The notes beneath the pieces were generated by a model, which worked only from the letters and a program-made list of their open reading frames with translations, made no database searches and was not told the DNA's origin. Position numbers and translations under genes: made by a program. From positions 1 to 64,000 of the forward strand of contig JARIAR010000067.1 in NCBI GenBank assembly GCA_029257805.1: a stretch of DNA of 64,000 bases, read 5' to 3'. The stretch is from Blautia sp. (GTDB lineage: Bacteria; Bacillota; Clostridia; Lachnospirales; Lachnospiraceae). Positions 51,180-59,776 of the stretch are shown piece after piece; the first letter of the stretch is position 1; each line of letters begins with the position of its first letter.

Positions 51180-52455
51180 TATCCCTTTAAAAATTATGTC
51201 TGTTGTAGTGGGGATTATGGTGTGGCTGTTGGTGGTGAATGTGGACAATCCCGTAGTCAGCAAAAATTACATGATTTCCAATGTGGAGCTGATCAATAAG
51301 CAGTATATAGAGGATATAGATAAAGTGTGCCTGCGGGACGATGAACAGATACCGGTGCGGGTTACGATTAAAGCAGAGAAAAAAACGCTTAGCCGAATAA
51401 CGGCAGAAAATATAAAAGCGGTAGCAGATGCACAGCAGGCTGTCAGCCTGGAGACAAATCCTGTTATGATTCCCATTACAGTGACCTGTCCGGGAATCTC
51501 TCCATCCAATATTTCTGTCCAGCCGCAAAATATGAGTGTGCGTCTGGAAGACAAAGCTACAAGTGAGTTCATTGTAACGGTAAACAGCGGAGATGGGACT
51601 CCCGGCAAAGGGTATGAAATTGGTTCTCAAACAGTAAGCCCGGAGAAAGTGCGGATTACAGGACCGAAATCCCTGATCAATAAAATAGATAAAGTAATGG
51701 TCAGTACAGATGTGGATGGTATTACCGAAGATTTAGTAGAGACCGAAGATCTTACGATCATTGATAAAAATCAGGAACAGCTTTCGGAAGATGCCATGAA
51801 GTATCTTGGAATAGATAATGCAAAGGTAGTGGTAAGTACAAAGTTGTGGAAAGTACGGACCGGTGTAAAGATCAATGTGAATTACATTGGAGAACCGGCG
51901 GAAGGTTTCGTGGCAGACAGTGCAGCAACGGTACCAGAAAGTGTAAGTGTTGCAGGAAACAAGGAAGCACTGGAAGAACTGAAAGAAATGGGAAACAGTA
52001 TCTGGATACAAAATGAGAACAGTGTGGATATTTCCGGAGCCACAAATGATGTGGAAGAGAAGGTTAATATTACAGAATTTTTGCCGGAAGGTTTAAAATT
52101 AACAAGTGGTTCCAGTGAAGAAGTATGGGTGAAGGTAAGAATTCTTCCGGAAGGAGGAAAAATTTTCACCATTCCAACAAGCAAAGATACAATTAAACTG
52201 AAAAATAAACCAGATGATTTGCAGATTTCCTTTGAAATTGATAAAATTGAAGTGCGCGTAAAAGCTAAAAATGGCGATGTGGGAAATTTAAAGGAAAAAG
52301 ACATTAAAGCATCTATTGATTTAAAAGGAAAAAAAGAGGGAAGTTATGAAATTCCGGTTAAGATTTCTCTGCCAGAGGGCTATGAAGTGATCGGAGATGT
52401 CAAAACGGAAGTTAAGATTTCTAAAATTGTAAGCGGAGAAGAAAATAAAAATTAA
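51157..52455 (+). CDS. cdaR: CdaR, YbbR-domain regulator of CdaA
   Basis: 432 aa. One N-terminal membrane helix (about 9-30) with the short motif NNIPLKIMSVVVGIMVWLLV; the rest is extracytoplasmic with four YbbR repeats, each with PxVRI-type turns, for example VRITGPKSLINKIDKV and VSVAGNKEALEELKEM. CdaR binds CdaA in the membrane and tunes its activity. The usual third gene glmM is not next; an HPr-like gene follows at 13 bp. Overlap with cdaA implies coupled translation. Confidence 0.93.
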   Translation: MKKNLTNNIPLKIMSVVVGIMVWLLVVNVDNPVVSKNYMISNVELINKQYIEDIDKVCLRDDEQIPVRVTIKAEKKTLSRITAENIKAVADAQQAVSLETNPVMIPITVTCPGISPSNISVQPQNMSVRLEDKATSEFIVTVNSGDGTPGKGYEIGSQTVSPEKVRITGPKSLINKIDKVMVSTDVDGITEDLVETEDLTIIDKNQEQLSEDAMKYLGIDNAKVVVSTKLWKVRTGVKINVNYIGEPAEGFVADSAATVPESVSVAGNKEALEELKEMGNSIWIQNENSVDISGATNDVEEKVNITEFLPEGLKLTSGSSEEVWVKVRILPEGGKIFTIPTSKDTIKLKNKPDDLQISFEIDKIEVRVKAKNGDVGNLKEKDIKASIDLKGKKEGSYEIPVKISLPEGYEVIGDVKTEVKISKIVSGEENKN

Positions 52456-52468
52456 GGGGAGAACAGAT

Positions 52469-52732
52469 ATGATCAGCCAAAAGGTAATGGTAAAAAATCC
52501 TACAGGGTTGCATTTACGTCCGGCAGGGATTTTGTGTAAGGAAGCAATGAAATATAAATCGCTGATCACGTTTACATTTGATGGTGGAACAGCAAATGCA
52601 AAAAGTGTATTAAGCGTATTGGGAGCCTGTGTGAAATGTGGGGATGAGATTGAACTGGTTTGCGAAGGAGAAGATGAAACAGAAGCTCTTCAGGCGCTTG
52701 TGGCTGCAGTTCAAAATGGTCTTGGCGAGTAA
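52469..52732 (+). CDS. HPr-family phosphocarrier protein
   Basis: 87 aa. The phosphorylation site NPTGLHLRPAG has His15 and Arg17 of HPr, and NAKSVLSVLG keeps the serine at the Ser46 position. This suits both PTS transfer and HPr-kinase control. It differs from typical HPr by LHLRPAG instead of HARPA and by a Cys-containing ACVKCGDEIEL. It is not next to ptsI or PTS enzymes, so it may be a second HPr or Crh-like copy. The gap to cdaR is 13 bp, with AAGGGGAG. Confidence 0.92.
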   Translation: MISQKVMVKNPTGLHLRPAGILCKEAMKYKSLITFTFDGGTANAKSVLSVLGACVKCGDEIELVCEGEDETEALQALVAAVQNGLGE

Positions 52733-52774
52733 TGACAAAGATGTGTTTTATTACAATAAAAGGAGGAACTATTT

Positions 52775-55363
52775 ATGAAGAAGAAGTTGGTTGCAGTTGT
52801 GCTGAGTCTTACCATGTGTATGTCCATGGTTGTGCAGGCAGGTGCGGCGGCGCTTGATGATGGCAGCAGTGATGCAGGTGACATTTCCGTTGCAGAGCCT
52901 TTTGAACCAGAGGTTCCGGTACCGTCTGACAGTGTAGATGGGCCGAGCGTAGAGGATCCTCAGCAGGGCCAGGAGCAGATTCCGGAGGTATCAGAAACAC
53001 CGGAAATGCCAGGGGAAACGGAGATTCCTCAGGAACAGCAGATGCCGGAAGAAGATCTGCTTACAGATTCCGCAGATCCTTCTGAAGTAGATGGAAAAGT
53101 TCAGGATGATCGTGTCCTTGAAGAAATTGATAAAGGGATGGAATACAATGCAGTTTCCGGAACTATAGTGGTAAGTCCAAGCGACTGGGTAAAAGTTCCA
53201 CAGGGTTTTAAACTTGTAAAAAGAACTTCTTTTTCTGCGGAACAGTCAGTAGAAAATAGTGAAATACCGCAAGAGGAATACGCAGAAGAACTGTACACAG
53301 AAGATGGGGAAACAGAACCGCAGGCAGAAGAAATCCCTGTTGAAGAGCCGCAGATCCAGACATTGGAAGAACCGGTTCAGCAGGAATCGGAAACAGAATA
53401 CGATGGCAGTGAAGAAAGAGCAGCAGCCGGAAGTGATTTTTATACAGCAGCTGACGGAATCGTACAGGTTACCACCCAGTCCGTAAAAGGAAGTAATACA
53501 GGTTACTATCTGTTTGATGAAAATGGAATTATGGTAACAGGTAAAAAAACAGTGCAGCAGGGAACACCTGGATATGAAGGCAGCAAAACTGGCGATATGT
53601 ACTTTACAGAAGAAAGCGCAGCTTCTTTATACAGCAATTACGAAGGTGTTGCCAAAAGTCCTGTAACATCAGATATTGGTCAGCAGAAAAAAGAGTATTG
53701 GCTGTATGAGAATGGTAAATTTTCTTTCTATGATGCATCCGGAGAGAATGTTCCCATAAAATTAATAAATGATAAGAATAAAAAAATCGGATATTTAAAA
53801 ATTAATGGAAAATATTATTGCTTAAAAGATGATGGAACACCAAAAACAGGATTTATTGGTATTTATGGTTCCAAATACTTCTTTGATCCGGAAAGTAGCA
53901 TTCCGGGACAGATGTTCATGGGCGGATGGCGCTGTATGGGCACAAATGAAAAAGGGGAAAAGTGGATCTACTTTAACCGTGAAAGCAAAGGGGAAGAGAA
54001 GGGAAAAGCAATACTTTATAATGGCAATGTGGCAATTACCATTACACCAAAAAGTAAAACTGTAAAATATCTTCTGGATCATAATGGATATATCCAGAAA
54101 AGCAGAAGAAGTTATTGTGTAGATAAAGCATGGTATGGTTCAGATTCCCAGGGACGTATCGTAAAGGATAAACTTGTGCGGTATGGAAAATATCGTTATT
54201 ATTTCACAAAAAACGGTAAACAGGTTGGCTGGAAAAACATGTGGAAACAGTGTCCGACTTCCACAGGACCAAGATACTATTATTTTGGAAGTGAAAGCGG
54301 AAGAGTAGTAGAGAAAAAGGCATGGCAGAGAGTAAACTGGCCATCTGGAAAATTCCTTGGATGGTTTTACTTCCGTGATAATGGAGATCATTATAAAGAA
54401 CGATGGGTTGGAAACCAGTATTTTGATTCCATTGGAAGACTGGCAAGCGGAATAAAAGAGATTGACGGAAAAACATATTTCTTTGAAATTTCTAATGAAA
54501 AGACACATCGTGGAAGAGCATTCCGTAATACCATGATCAAATATAAAGACAGATGGTACTACGCAGAAAGCGATGGTCAGTTGTCTAATAATGAATGGAA
54601 GAAAATTAATGGAAGCTGGTATTATTTTGAGAAATTTGTTTCTGTGACAAATGCTTTCCGCTGGAAAGGAAGTACATATGGATGGCTTGATGATCAGGGT
54701 AAATTCTGTACAGGCTGGGTTGTGTTAAGTAATTCCAGCAATAAAGTTCGTTATGTGAATCCAAAAGGAAATGGTTTCTATAAAAATACAAGTGCAGTCA
54801 TTGATGGTCTTCGTTATTACTTTGATGAAAAAGCTTATCGTATCAATGATCTGACTTCTGTATACAGAGGCCCATATTATGTAGAAGTTGACCGCGTAAA
54901 TGGTGTCATGACGATTTATGATCACAGCAGAAAAGTACCGGTAAAAGCAATCCGTGTATCTGTAGGTGCTCCGGGAACCGAAACACCTTTGGGAACGTAT
55001 TCCCTGTCCAGAAGTTTAAGATGGCAGCCATTAATGGGACCGACATGGGGACAATATGGAACCCATGTTGACGGAGCAGGAATTGGAGGTATCTTTATTC
55101 ACTCTGTCTCCGGACCGGAAAGGCATCCTTATAGTGTTCCTTCTGTAGAATACAACAAGCTTGGAAATCCGGCATCTCATGGATGTATTCGTGCATGTGT
55201 GGCAGATGCAAAATGGATATATGAAAATTGTAATGGTGCAACAATCCGCATTTTTGACGGAGCTTATCAGGGAAGAGAAGCCTTAAAAGGTCCTCTTGGC
55301 AGAAAAGGACGTGTTCCTATGAGACCGCCATACAATTTTGATCCAACAGATCCATCAATATAA
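52775..55363 (+). CDS. secreted L,D-transpeptidase (YkuD) with wall-binding-type repeats
   Basis: 862 aa. Signal peptide (1-26, ends VVQAGAAA). Acidic Pro/Glu-rich region (30-210). About 20 aromatic repeats of the CW_binding_1/GW-like type (215-700), for example KYYCLKDDGTPKTGF and GSWYYFEK. YkuD domain at about 705-835: IFIHSV and the catalytic SHGCIR with Cys804. It should make 3-3 cross-links or attach proteins to peptidoglycan. The catalytic domain is C-terminal, unlike in many LDTs. Pairs with the GH25 lysozyme downstream, which has the same repeats. AGGAGG precedes the ATG. Confidence 0.93.
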   Translation: MKKKLVAVVLSLTMCMSMVVQAGAAALDDGSSDAGDISVAEPFEPEVPVPSDSVDGPSVEDPQQGQEQIPEVSETPEMPGETEIPQEQQMPEEDLLTDSADPSEVDGKVQDDRVLEEIDKGMEYNAVSGTIVVSPSDWVKVPQGFKLVKRTSFSAEQSVENSEIPQEEYAEELYTEDGETEPQAEEIPVEEPQIQTLEEPVQQESETEYDGSEERAAAGSDFYTAADGIVQVTTQSVKGSNTGYYLFDENGIMVTGKKTVQQGTPGYEGSKTGDMYFTEESAASLYSNYEGVAKSPVTSDIGQQKKEYWLYENGKFSFYDASGENVPIKLINDKNKKIGYLKINGKYYCLKDDGTPKTGFIGIYGSKYFFDPESSIPGQMFMGGWRCMGTNEKGEKWIYFNRESKGEEKGKAILYNGNVAITITPKSKTVKYLLDHNGYIQKSRRSYCVDKAWYGSDSQGRIVKDKLVRYGKYRYYFTKNGKQVGWKNMWKQCPTSTGPRYYYFGSESGRVVEKKAWQRVNWPSGKFLGWFYFRDNGDHYKERWVGNQYFDSIGRLASGIKEIDGKTYFFEISNEKTHRGRAFRNTMIKYKDRWYYAESDGQLSNNEWKKINGSWYYFEKFVSVTNAFRWKGSTYGWLDDQGKFCTGWVVLSNSSNKVRYVNPKGNGFYKNTSAVIDGLRYYFDEKAYRINDLTSVYRGPYYVEVDRVNGVMTIYDHSRKVPVKAIRVSVGAPGTETPLGTYSLSRSLRWQPLMGPTWGQYGTHVDGAGIGGIFIHSVSGPERHPYSVPSVEYNKLGNPASHGCIRACVADAKWIYENCNGATIRIFDGAYQGREALKGPLGRKGRVPMRPPYNFDPTDPSI

Positions 55364-55387
55364 ATTATATAAGAGAAATGATATGAA

Positions 55388-55427
55388 ACAGGAAGGCTGC
55401 TTTACAGGCAGCTTTCCTGTTTTTTTG
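55388..55427 (+). terminator. terminator of the L,D-transpeptidase gene
   Basis: ACAGGAA.GCTGC pairs with GCAGC.TTCCTGT around TTTACAG, then seven T. Confidence 0.9.
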
Positions 55428-55441
55428 CCGGATATTCTTCC

Positions 55442-55470
55442 TTGAAATTTAGAACTTGAATCTGTATAAT
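55442..55470 (+). promoter_or_regulatory. promoter of the GH25 gene
   Basis: TTGAAA and TATAAT with exactly 17 bp between, 44 bases before the ATG. Confidence 0.75.
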
Positions 55471-55514
55471 AAAGTCTGTAGTTTAATGTAGAAGAATATG
55501 AAGAAGAGGGTAAC

Positions 55515-57050
55515 ATGAAAAAGTGGAAAAAATGGCTGGCAACGGGATTGGCAGCGTTGTCTTTATGTGCAGGAACTGTTAGTGTGGCAAATGCGAATCC
55601 TTTTGCACCTTACGATAGAAGCGGGACAGTCGCTTTAGAAGAAAGAAGCAGGGCCAATGATACTTGGAAAAAGGAGAAAAATCCTAAAGCCTGGCAGAAA
55701 ATTAATGGTGTATGTTATAATGGAAGCGGAGTGAAGATTCCTGGCGCCATTACAAGAGGAATTGATGTATCCGAATGGCAGGGAAAGATTAATTGGGGAA
55801 AAGTTAAAAAATCAAATGTTGATTTTGCAATGATCCGAATTGCATATGGCACTGGATATATGGATAAAACATATGATTATAATATGCGGGAAGCCAATGC
55901 AGTTGGAATGCCGGTTGGAACGTATGTGTACAGTACCGCAACTACGAACCAGCAGGCCCTGGACGAAGCGCACCTTGCTATTGAGAAAATGAGAGGATAT
56001 AAGATATCTTATCCGGTTGTATTTGATCTGGAGTATCAGAAGATGGGAAAACTTTCTCCGGAGAAAATTTCAGATCTCGCCCTAACATTTTGCAATGAAG
56101 TGGAAAGAGCAGGATATTATCCCATGATTTATTGCAATACATATTGGTATAAAAGTAAAATAGACATGAATCGTCTTTCGGGTCTTGATGTGTGGATCGC
56201 AAGTTATGGAGATAAAATTCAGGCACCATCAAAATCCAGTTATGATTATACAATCTGGCAGGCAACAGATGGTGATGGCGGAGGCGTTTTAAAACCTACA
56301 AAAGGATTGATTGATGGGATTCCGGGAGACTGTAATGTTGATGTTAATTTTGGATATGTAGATTATACAAAAAAAATTATTCCACGGACAGAGCCGGTAC
56401 CTGAATATCAGCCGGATGAAGAATCTGGTATAGAAAAAGACGGATGGACAGAGGAAAATGGAGAAACCTATTATTATAAAAATGGGGAAAAGCTGAAAGG
56501 CACAAGAATGGTAGATGGGAAATACTATTGTTTTCACAGTAAAGACGGACGCCTTTTCCGAAACACTCTTTTGTATTCTTCCTCTACAAACCGCACCTGT
56601 TATGCAGATGAAAATGGAGAACGTGTAAAAAATACCTGGGTAGAAGCAGGCGGAAAGCGTTATTACATGGGGACAGACAGCTATGCTTATAAAGGGTCCA
56701 GAAATGTACATGGAAAATATTATCTTTTTGACAGTAAGAGAGGATATGCATTTACAAATCGGAAGAGGATCACAAAAGAAGGCGACATTTACTATTATGG
56801 AGAAGATGGAGCCCGGCTGAACAGTGGCTTTGCGAAAATCATGGAAAAAGGGAAAATGAACACCTACTATTTTAATAAGCAGGGAAAAGCTTATAAACAG
56901 TGGCATACAGTAAAGGGAAAAAAATATTATTTTTACCCTGGAAGAAGCGAAAAATCAGGGGTAAGAGTGGAAAACACAAAACTTGCCATTGATGGAATCG
57001 TTTATGTTTTTGATCAAAATGGTGTATGTGTAAGAGAGGAAAAACGTTAA
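55515..57050 (+). CDS. secreted GH25 lysozyme with wall-binding-type repeats
   Basis: 511 aa. Signal peptide 1-28 (ends VSVANANP). GH25 muramidase domain at about 79-290: GIDVSEWQGKINW (D84) and VVFDLEYQK (D171, E173, the catalytic acid pair), then IWQATDGDG. C-terminal aromatic repeats about 305-500 in units such as GETYYYKNGEKLKGTRMVD and GKYYLFDSKRG. It cleaves the MurNAc-GlcNAc bond of peptidoglycan. The repeats resemble those of the L,D-transpeptidase just upstream, suggesting a shared wall anchor. Its end lies next to a convergent gene with an overlapping terminator. Confidence 0.94.
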   Translation: MKKWKKWLATGLAALSLCAGTVSVANANPFAPYDRSGTVALEERSRANDTWKKEKNPKAWQKINGVCYNGSGVKIPGAITRGIDVSEWQGKINWGKVKKSNVDFAMIRIAYGTGYMDKTYDYNMREANAVGMPVGTYVYSTATTNQQALDEAHLAIEKMRGYKISYPVVFDLEYQKMGKLSPEKISDLALTFCNEVERAGYYPMIYCNTYWYKSKIDMNRLSGLDVWIASYGDKIQAPSKSSYDYTIWQATDGDGGGVLKPTKGLIDGIPGDCNVDVNFGYVDYTKKIIPRTEPVPEYQPDEESGIEKDGWTEENGETYYYKNGEKLKGTRMVDGKYYCFHSKDGRLFRNTLLYSSSTNRTCYADENGERVKNTWVEAGGKRYYMGTDSYAYKGSRNVHGKYYLFDSKRGYAFTNRKRITKEGDIYYYGEDGARLNSGFAKIMEKGKMNTYYFNKQGKAYKQWHTVKGKKYYFYPGRSEKSGVRVENTKLAIDGIVYVFDQNGVCVREEKR

Positions 57051-57085
57051 AAAAGAAAAGCTTCCTGTTTTAACGGAAGCTTTTC
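57049..57085 (-). terminator. terminator of the WbqC-like gene, stem overlapping its coding end
   Basis: GAAAAGCTTCC and GGAAGCTTTTC pair around nine bases and run into T6 on the minus strand. The 5' arm (57085-57075) encodes part of the last four amino acids and stop of the WbqC-like gene. On the plus strand the T-run is weak. Confidence 0.82.
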
Positions 57086-57765
57086 ATATATTTAGGAGCG
57101 TCTTTTCCGGTGTTGAAAATAAGATCCAGAATGGTAACAGAATGTTCGAAATCTCCAAATAATTGCGGATATTCAGGATAATCGCTATAATCCATGTAAG
57201 TAAGCTGGATTCCGGCTTCTTCAAAACAGGAATCTACAATGTAATCTTTTGCAGCAGGACCGGAAAGATATTCGGTTCCACCTGCATCTTTTACAAGATT
57301 TACAAGGCGTTCTGTTTTTCCATCAGATAATGTGTAGTCAGAAGACCAGGTGATTTTTGTGGAGATACCCAGCATACGGCAAATTTCTGTAAGAAAGAGA
57401 TAGTTGATCCGGCTTAAATAGTCTTCTTTTTCGCATTGTTTATAAATGGCTTCAATCTGGTCAAAATATTCTTTAAAGAAAGGAGCGTGGGCATAGTTCA
57501 GGGAAAGAGCATGAAGATGTTCTTTGCACCAGTCGTGTCCGGTTACTTTTGTTTCATTGATCTTCTGGTAGAATTTTCCTTTTGTATCAACTGGGATCGT
57601 CATCCAGTGAAGACCGGAAGGAGTCTTAATTTTATTGCGATTACGCCAGTCACGGCGTGTATACTGCATGTCATCGTACAGAATAAATTCATCTACCATA
57701 TTGATCATATCAAAGTATCCCTTCCATGGGATGTAATTAGATTGAAGAATGGCAACTTTTTTCAA
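57070..57765 (-). CDS. WbqC-like protein
   Basis: 231 aa from a TTG start at 57765, chosen because GGAGGTG lies seven bases ahead and the protein then starts LKKVAILQSNYIPWKGYF, the family start; a longer frame to 57831 has a hydrophobic extension and no ribosome site. Features: DEFILYDDMQYTRRDWRNRN (about 25-44), TKITWSSDY, GGTEYLSGPAAKDYI (about 161) and DYPEYPQLFG. WbqC proteins occur in O-antigen and surface glycan clusters and are thought to help modify sugars, but no reaction is established. Divergent from the ATP-grasp gene at 57859. Confidence 0.9.
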   Translation of the reverse strand: MKKVAILQSNYIPWKGYFDMINMVDEFILYDDMQYTRRDWRNRNKIKTPSGLHWMTIPVDTKGKFYQKINETKVTGHDWCKEHLHALSLNYAHAPFFKEYFDQIEAIYKQCEKEDYLSRINYLFLTEICRMLGISTKITWSSDYTLSDGKTERLVNLVKDAGGTEYLSGPAAKDYIVDSCFEEAGIQLTYMDYSDYPEYPQLFGDFEHSVTILDLIFNTGKDAPKYMKSFR

Positions 57766-57858
57766 AAAATACACCTCCAAAATATGTAATATAAGAATGA
57801 TATCTAACAATTTTATACTATAACATATCAAAAGAAAAAAGAAAAGGAATATGGCTTT

Positions 57859-59043
57859 ATGAAAAGGCTTATGATATTGGGAGCCAGTTATTCACAGCTT
57901 CCACTGATTGATGCCGCAAAAAAAGCGGGGATTTATACAATTGTAGCAAGTACGCCGGGGAGCTGGCCGGGATTTCAGGCAGCAGATGATTTTACATATA
58001 CAGATATTTCAAATCCGGAAGACGTGTTAAAAGCTGCAGAAAAATTTCAGATTGATGGAATTACAAGTTGTTGTCTTGATACAGGGGTTCCGGCGATAGG
58101 ATTCGTAAGTGAAAAAATGGGACTTTGTGGTCCGTCTAAAGAGGCAGCCTGTATTACGACAAATAAATATAGGATGAAAGAAGCCTTTTTAAAAGGCGGT
58201 GTTTCCTGTGCAGTGCATAAAAAAGTAAAAAACAGGGAAGAACTGGAGGAGGCACTGCTGCATCTAAAGCTTCCTATTGTAACAAAAGCTGTAGATTTAA
58301 TGGGGAGCAGAGGAATTTATCGGTGTAATACAAAAGAAGAAGTGTATGATAATTATGAAAAGACAATGAAAGATACCGGAATGGATTATTGTCTGGTGGA
58401 AGAATTTATAGAAGGCACTCTTTTTGGGGTAGAGGCAATGGTAAAAGATGGAGAAGTAGTCTTTTGTCTGCCGGATAATACAGAGGCATATGCCGGATAT
58501 GTTCCAACTCCGGTAGGTCATTCTGTTCCATTTGAAAAAGAAGAACAGCTTGGTATTCAGGTAAGAGAGCAGTTAAGAAAGGCGGTTAAGGCAGTCGGTC
58601 TTGATAATTGTGCAGTTAACAGTGATATGATTTATAAGGATGGCCGCGTTTATGTCATTGAAATTACAGGGCGAGCAGGTGCAACCTGCCTTCCGGAAAT
58701 TGTAGGGATTTATTATGGGATCAATTATTACGAAGCTATGGTGCGGCTTGCTCTTGGAATGGAGGTTGCGTCTATGTTTCAGAATCCGACTGGAAAAAGC
58801 TGCATTGCAAGAACTCTTCTTTCCGATAAAAGCGGAATCGTAAAAAAAATAGAAAATAACAATACTTCTGCAAGTGATATTGTAGATCTGCAATTTAACA
58901 TTGCACCGGGAGATGCTGTGCGTAAATATGAGAATGGACGTGACAGAATCGGACAGGTCATTATAAAAGAGGACATTTTGCCGGATTGCAACAAGAGACT
59001 GGAAGAAGTTTTGTCAAAAATAAAGATTGAATTTGTAGAATAA
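57859..59043 (+). CDS. ATP-grasp carboxylate-amine ligase-type enzyme
   Basis: 394 aa. N-terminal Rossmann-like pre-ATP-grasp domain (MILGASYSQLPLIDAAKKAG at 5-24), ATP-grasp core from about 95 with VTKAVDLMGSRGIY (about 141), VEEFIEGTLFGVEAM (about 181) and metal-binding VYVIEITGRAGATC (about 269), where E and N/R contacts are typical. ATP-grasp ligases activate a carboxylate as acyl phosphate and join it to an amine. Beside an amino-sugar transaminase and WbqC, a plausible role is attaching an amino or hydroxy acid to the sugar amine. Family only is certain; the substrate is inferred. Follows a divergent gap without a clear promoter. Confidence 0.85.
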   Translation: MKRLMILGASYSQLPLIDAAKKAGIYTIVASTPGSWPGFQAADDFTYTDISNPEDVLKAAEKFQIDGITSCCLDTGVPAIGFVSEKMGLCGPSKEAACITTNKYRMKEAFLKGGVSCAVHKKVKNREELEEALLHLKLPIVTKAVDLMGSRGIYRCNTKEEVYDNYEKTMKDTGMDYCLVEEFIEGTLFGVEAMVKDGEVVFCLPDNTEAYAGYVPTPVGHSVPFEKEEQLGIQVREQLRKAVKAVGLDNCAVNSDMIYKDGRVYVIEITGRAGATCLPEIVGIYYGINYYEAMVRLALGMEVASMFQNPTGKSCIARTLLSDKSGIVKKIENNNTSASDIVDLQFNIAPGDAVRKYENGRDRIGQVIIKEDILPDCNKRLEEVLSKIKIEFVE

Positions 59044-59058
59044 TTGTGGGAAAATGAC

Positions 59059-59415
59059 ATGAGAGAAAATTCGTTAAAAACAAAAACAGGATTATTTCTG
59101 GTTTTACATTTTTGTTTGCTGTTTAGCTCATTAAGCGGAATCTGTTCAAAAATGGCTGCAAATCAGAAAAATTTTACAGGTTTTGCACTGTGGTATGGCG
59201 GTGTACTTGGGATTATGGCTGTGTATGCCATTGTGTGGCAGCAGATTTTAAAAAAACTTCCTCTTACGGTTGCGTATGCGAATAAGCCGGTAAGCCTTGT
59301 GTGGGGAATGTTATGGGGAAGTTTTATTTTTCATGAAAAAATTACCTGGAACATGCTTCTGGGAGCACTGGTGATTTTCGCAGGGATTTATTTGGTGGTG
59401 ACAAGTGATGAGTGA
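59059..59415 (+). CDS. small EamA/EmrE-type membrane protein, first of a pair (ArnE/F-like)
   Basis: 118 aa from ATG 59059; a TTG at 59044 is an alternative. Four helices (about 14-34, 38-62, 69-85 and 92-113). PLTVAYANKPVSLVWGMLWG and the ending GALVIFAGIYLV are like EmrE/ArnE half transporters. It overlaps a second similar gene, so the two likely form a heterodimer, as ArnE-ArnF does to flip undecaprenyl-phosphate-linked amino sugar. The adjacent glycosyltransferase of the ArnC type supports the idea. Confidence 0.8.
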   Translation: MRENSLKTKTGLFLVLHFCLLFSSLSGICSKMAANQKNFTGFALWYGGVLGIMAVYAIVWQQILKKLPLTVAYANKPVSLVWGMLWGSFIFHEKITWNMLLGALVIFAGIYLVVTSDE

Positions 59416-59752
59416 GTTACATATTTATATTGGGATTTTGATACTTTCTGTTTTGGTGGCTTCTGTTTCCCAGATTTTATTGAAGCTTTCCGCAAATAAA
59501 AAGTATACATGTGCATTTCGGGAATATTTTAATAAATACGTGATCATGGGTTATGGACTTTTGTTTGTGTCTACGATCCTTACTATGATCGCACTAAAAA
59601 AAGTACCGTTATCCTGGTCACCGGTGATAGAATCCAGCAGTTATATTTTTGTATCGGTTATGGGATACTTTATTTTAAAAGAGCGTTTTACCAAAAGAAA
59701 GATAATGGGGCTTCTTGTTATATTTGCAGGAATTCTCATATTTTCCATGTAA
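59408..59752 (+). CDS. small EamA/EmrE-type membrane protein, second of a pair
   Basis: 114 aa from ATG 59408 (GTG 59405 is one codon earlier), overlapping the first gene by 8 bp. Four helices, with SVSQILLKLSANKKYT (about 20-35), the helix-2 basic-polar start typical of SMR-like proteins, VPLSWSPVIESSSYIFVSVMGY (about 67-88) and the C-terminal IMGLLVIFAGILIF. It differs from the first subunit, which fits a heterodimer with opposite topology. Likely the flippase for the lipid-linked sugar made by the downstream glycosyltransferase. Confidence 0.8.
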   Translation: MSELHIYIGILILSVLVASVSQILLKLSANKKYTCAFREYFNKYVIMGYGLLFVSTILTMIALKKVPLSWSPVIESSSYIFVSVMGYFILKERFTKRKIMGLLVIFAGILIFSM

Positions 59753-59776
59753 GAAAAAGAGGAGAGGAATGAACCA

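Noticed and set aside
57766-57858. Promoters for the WbqC-like and ATP-grasp genes
   Set aside because: Several TATA-like strings exist, but none has a matching -35 at 16-18 bp.
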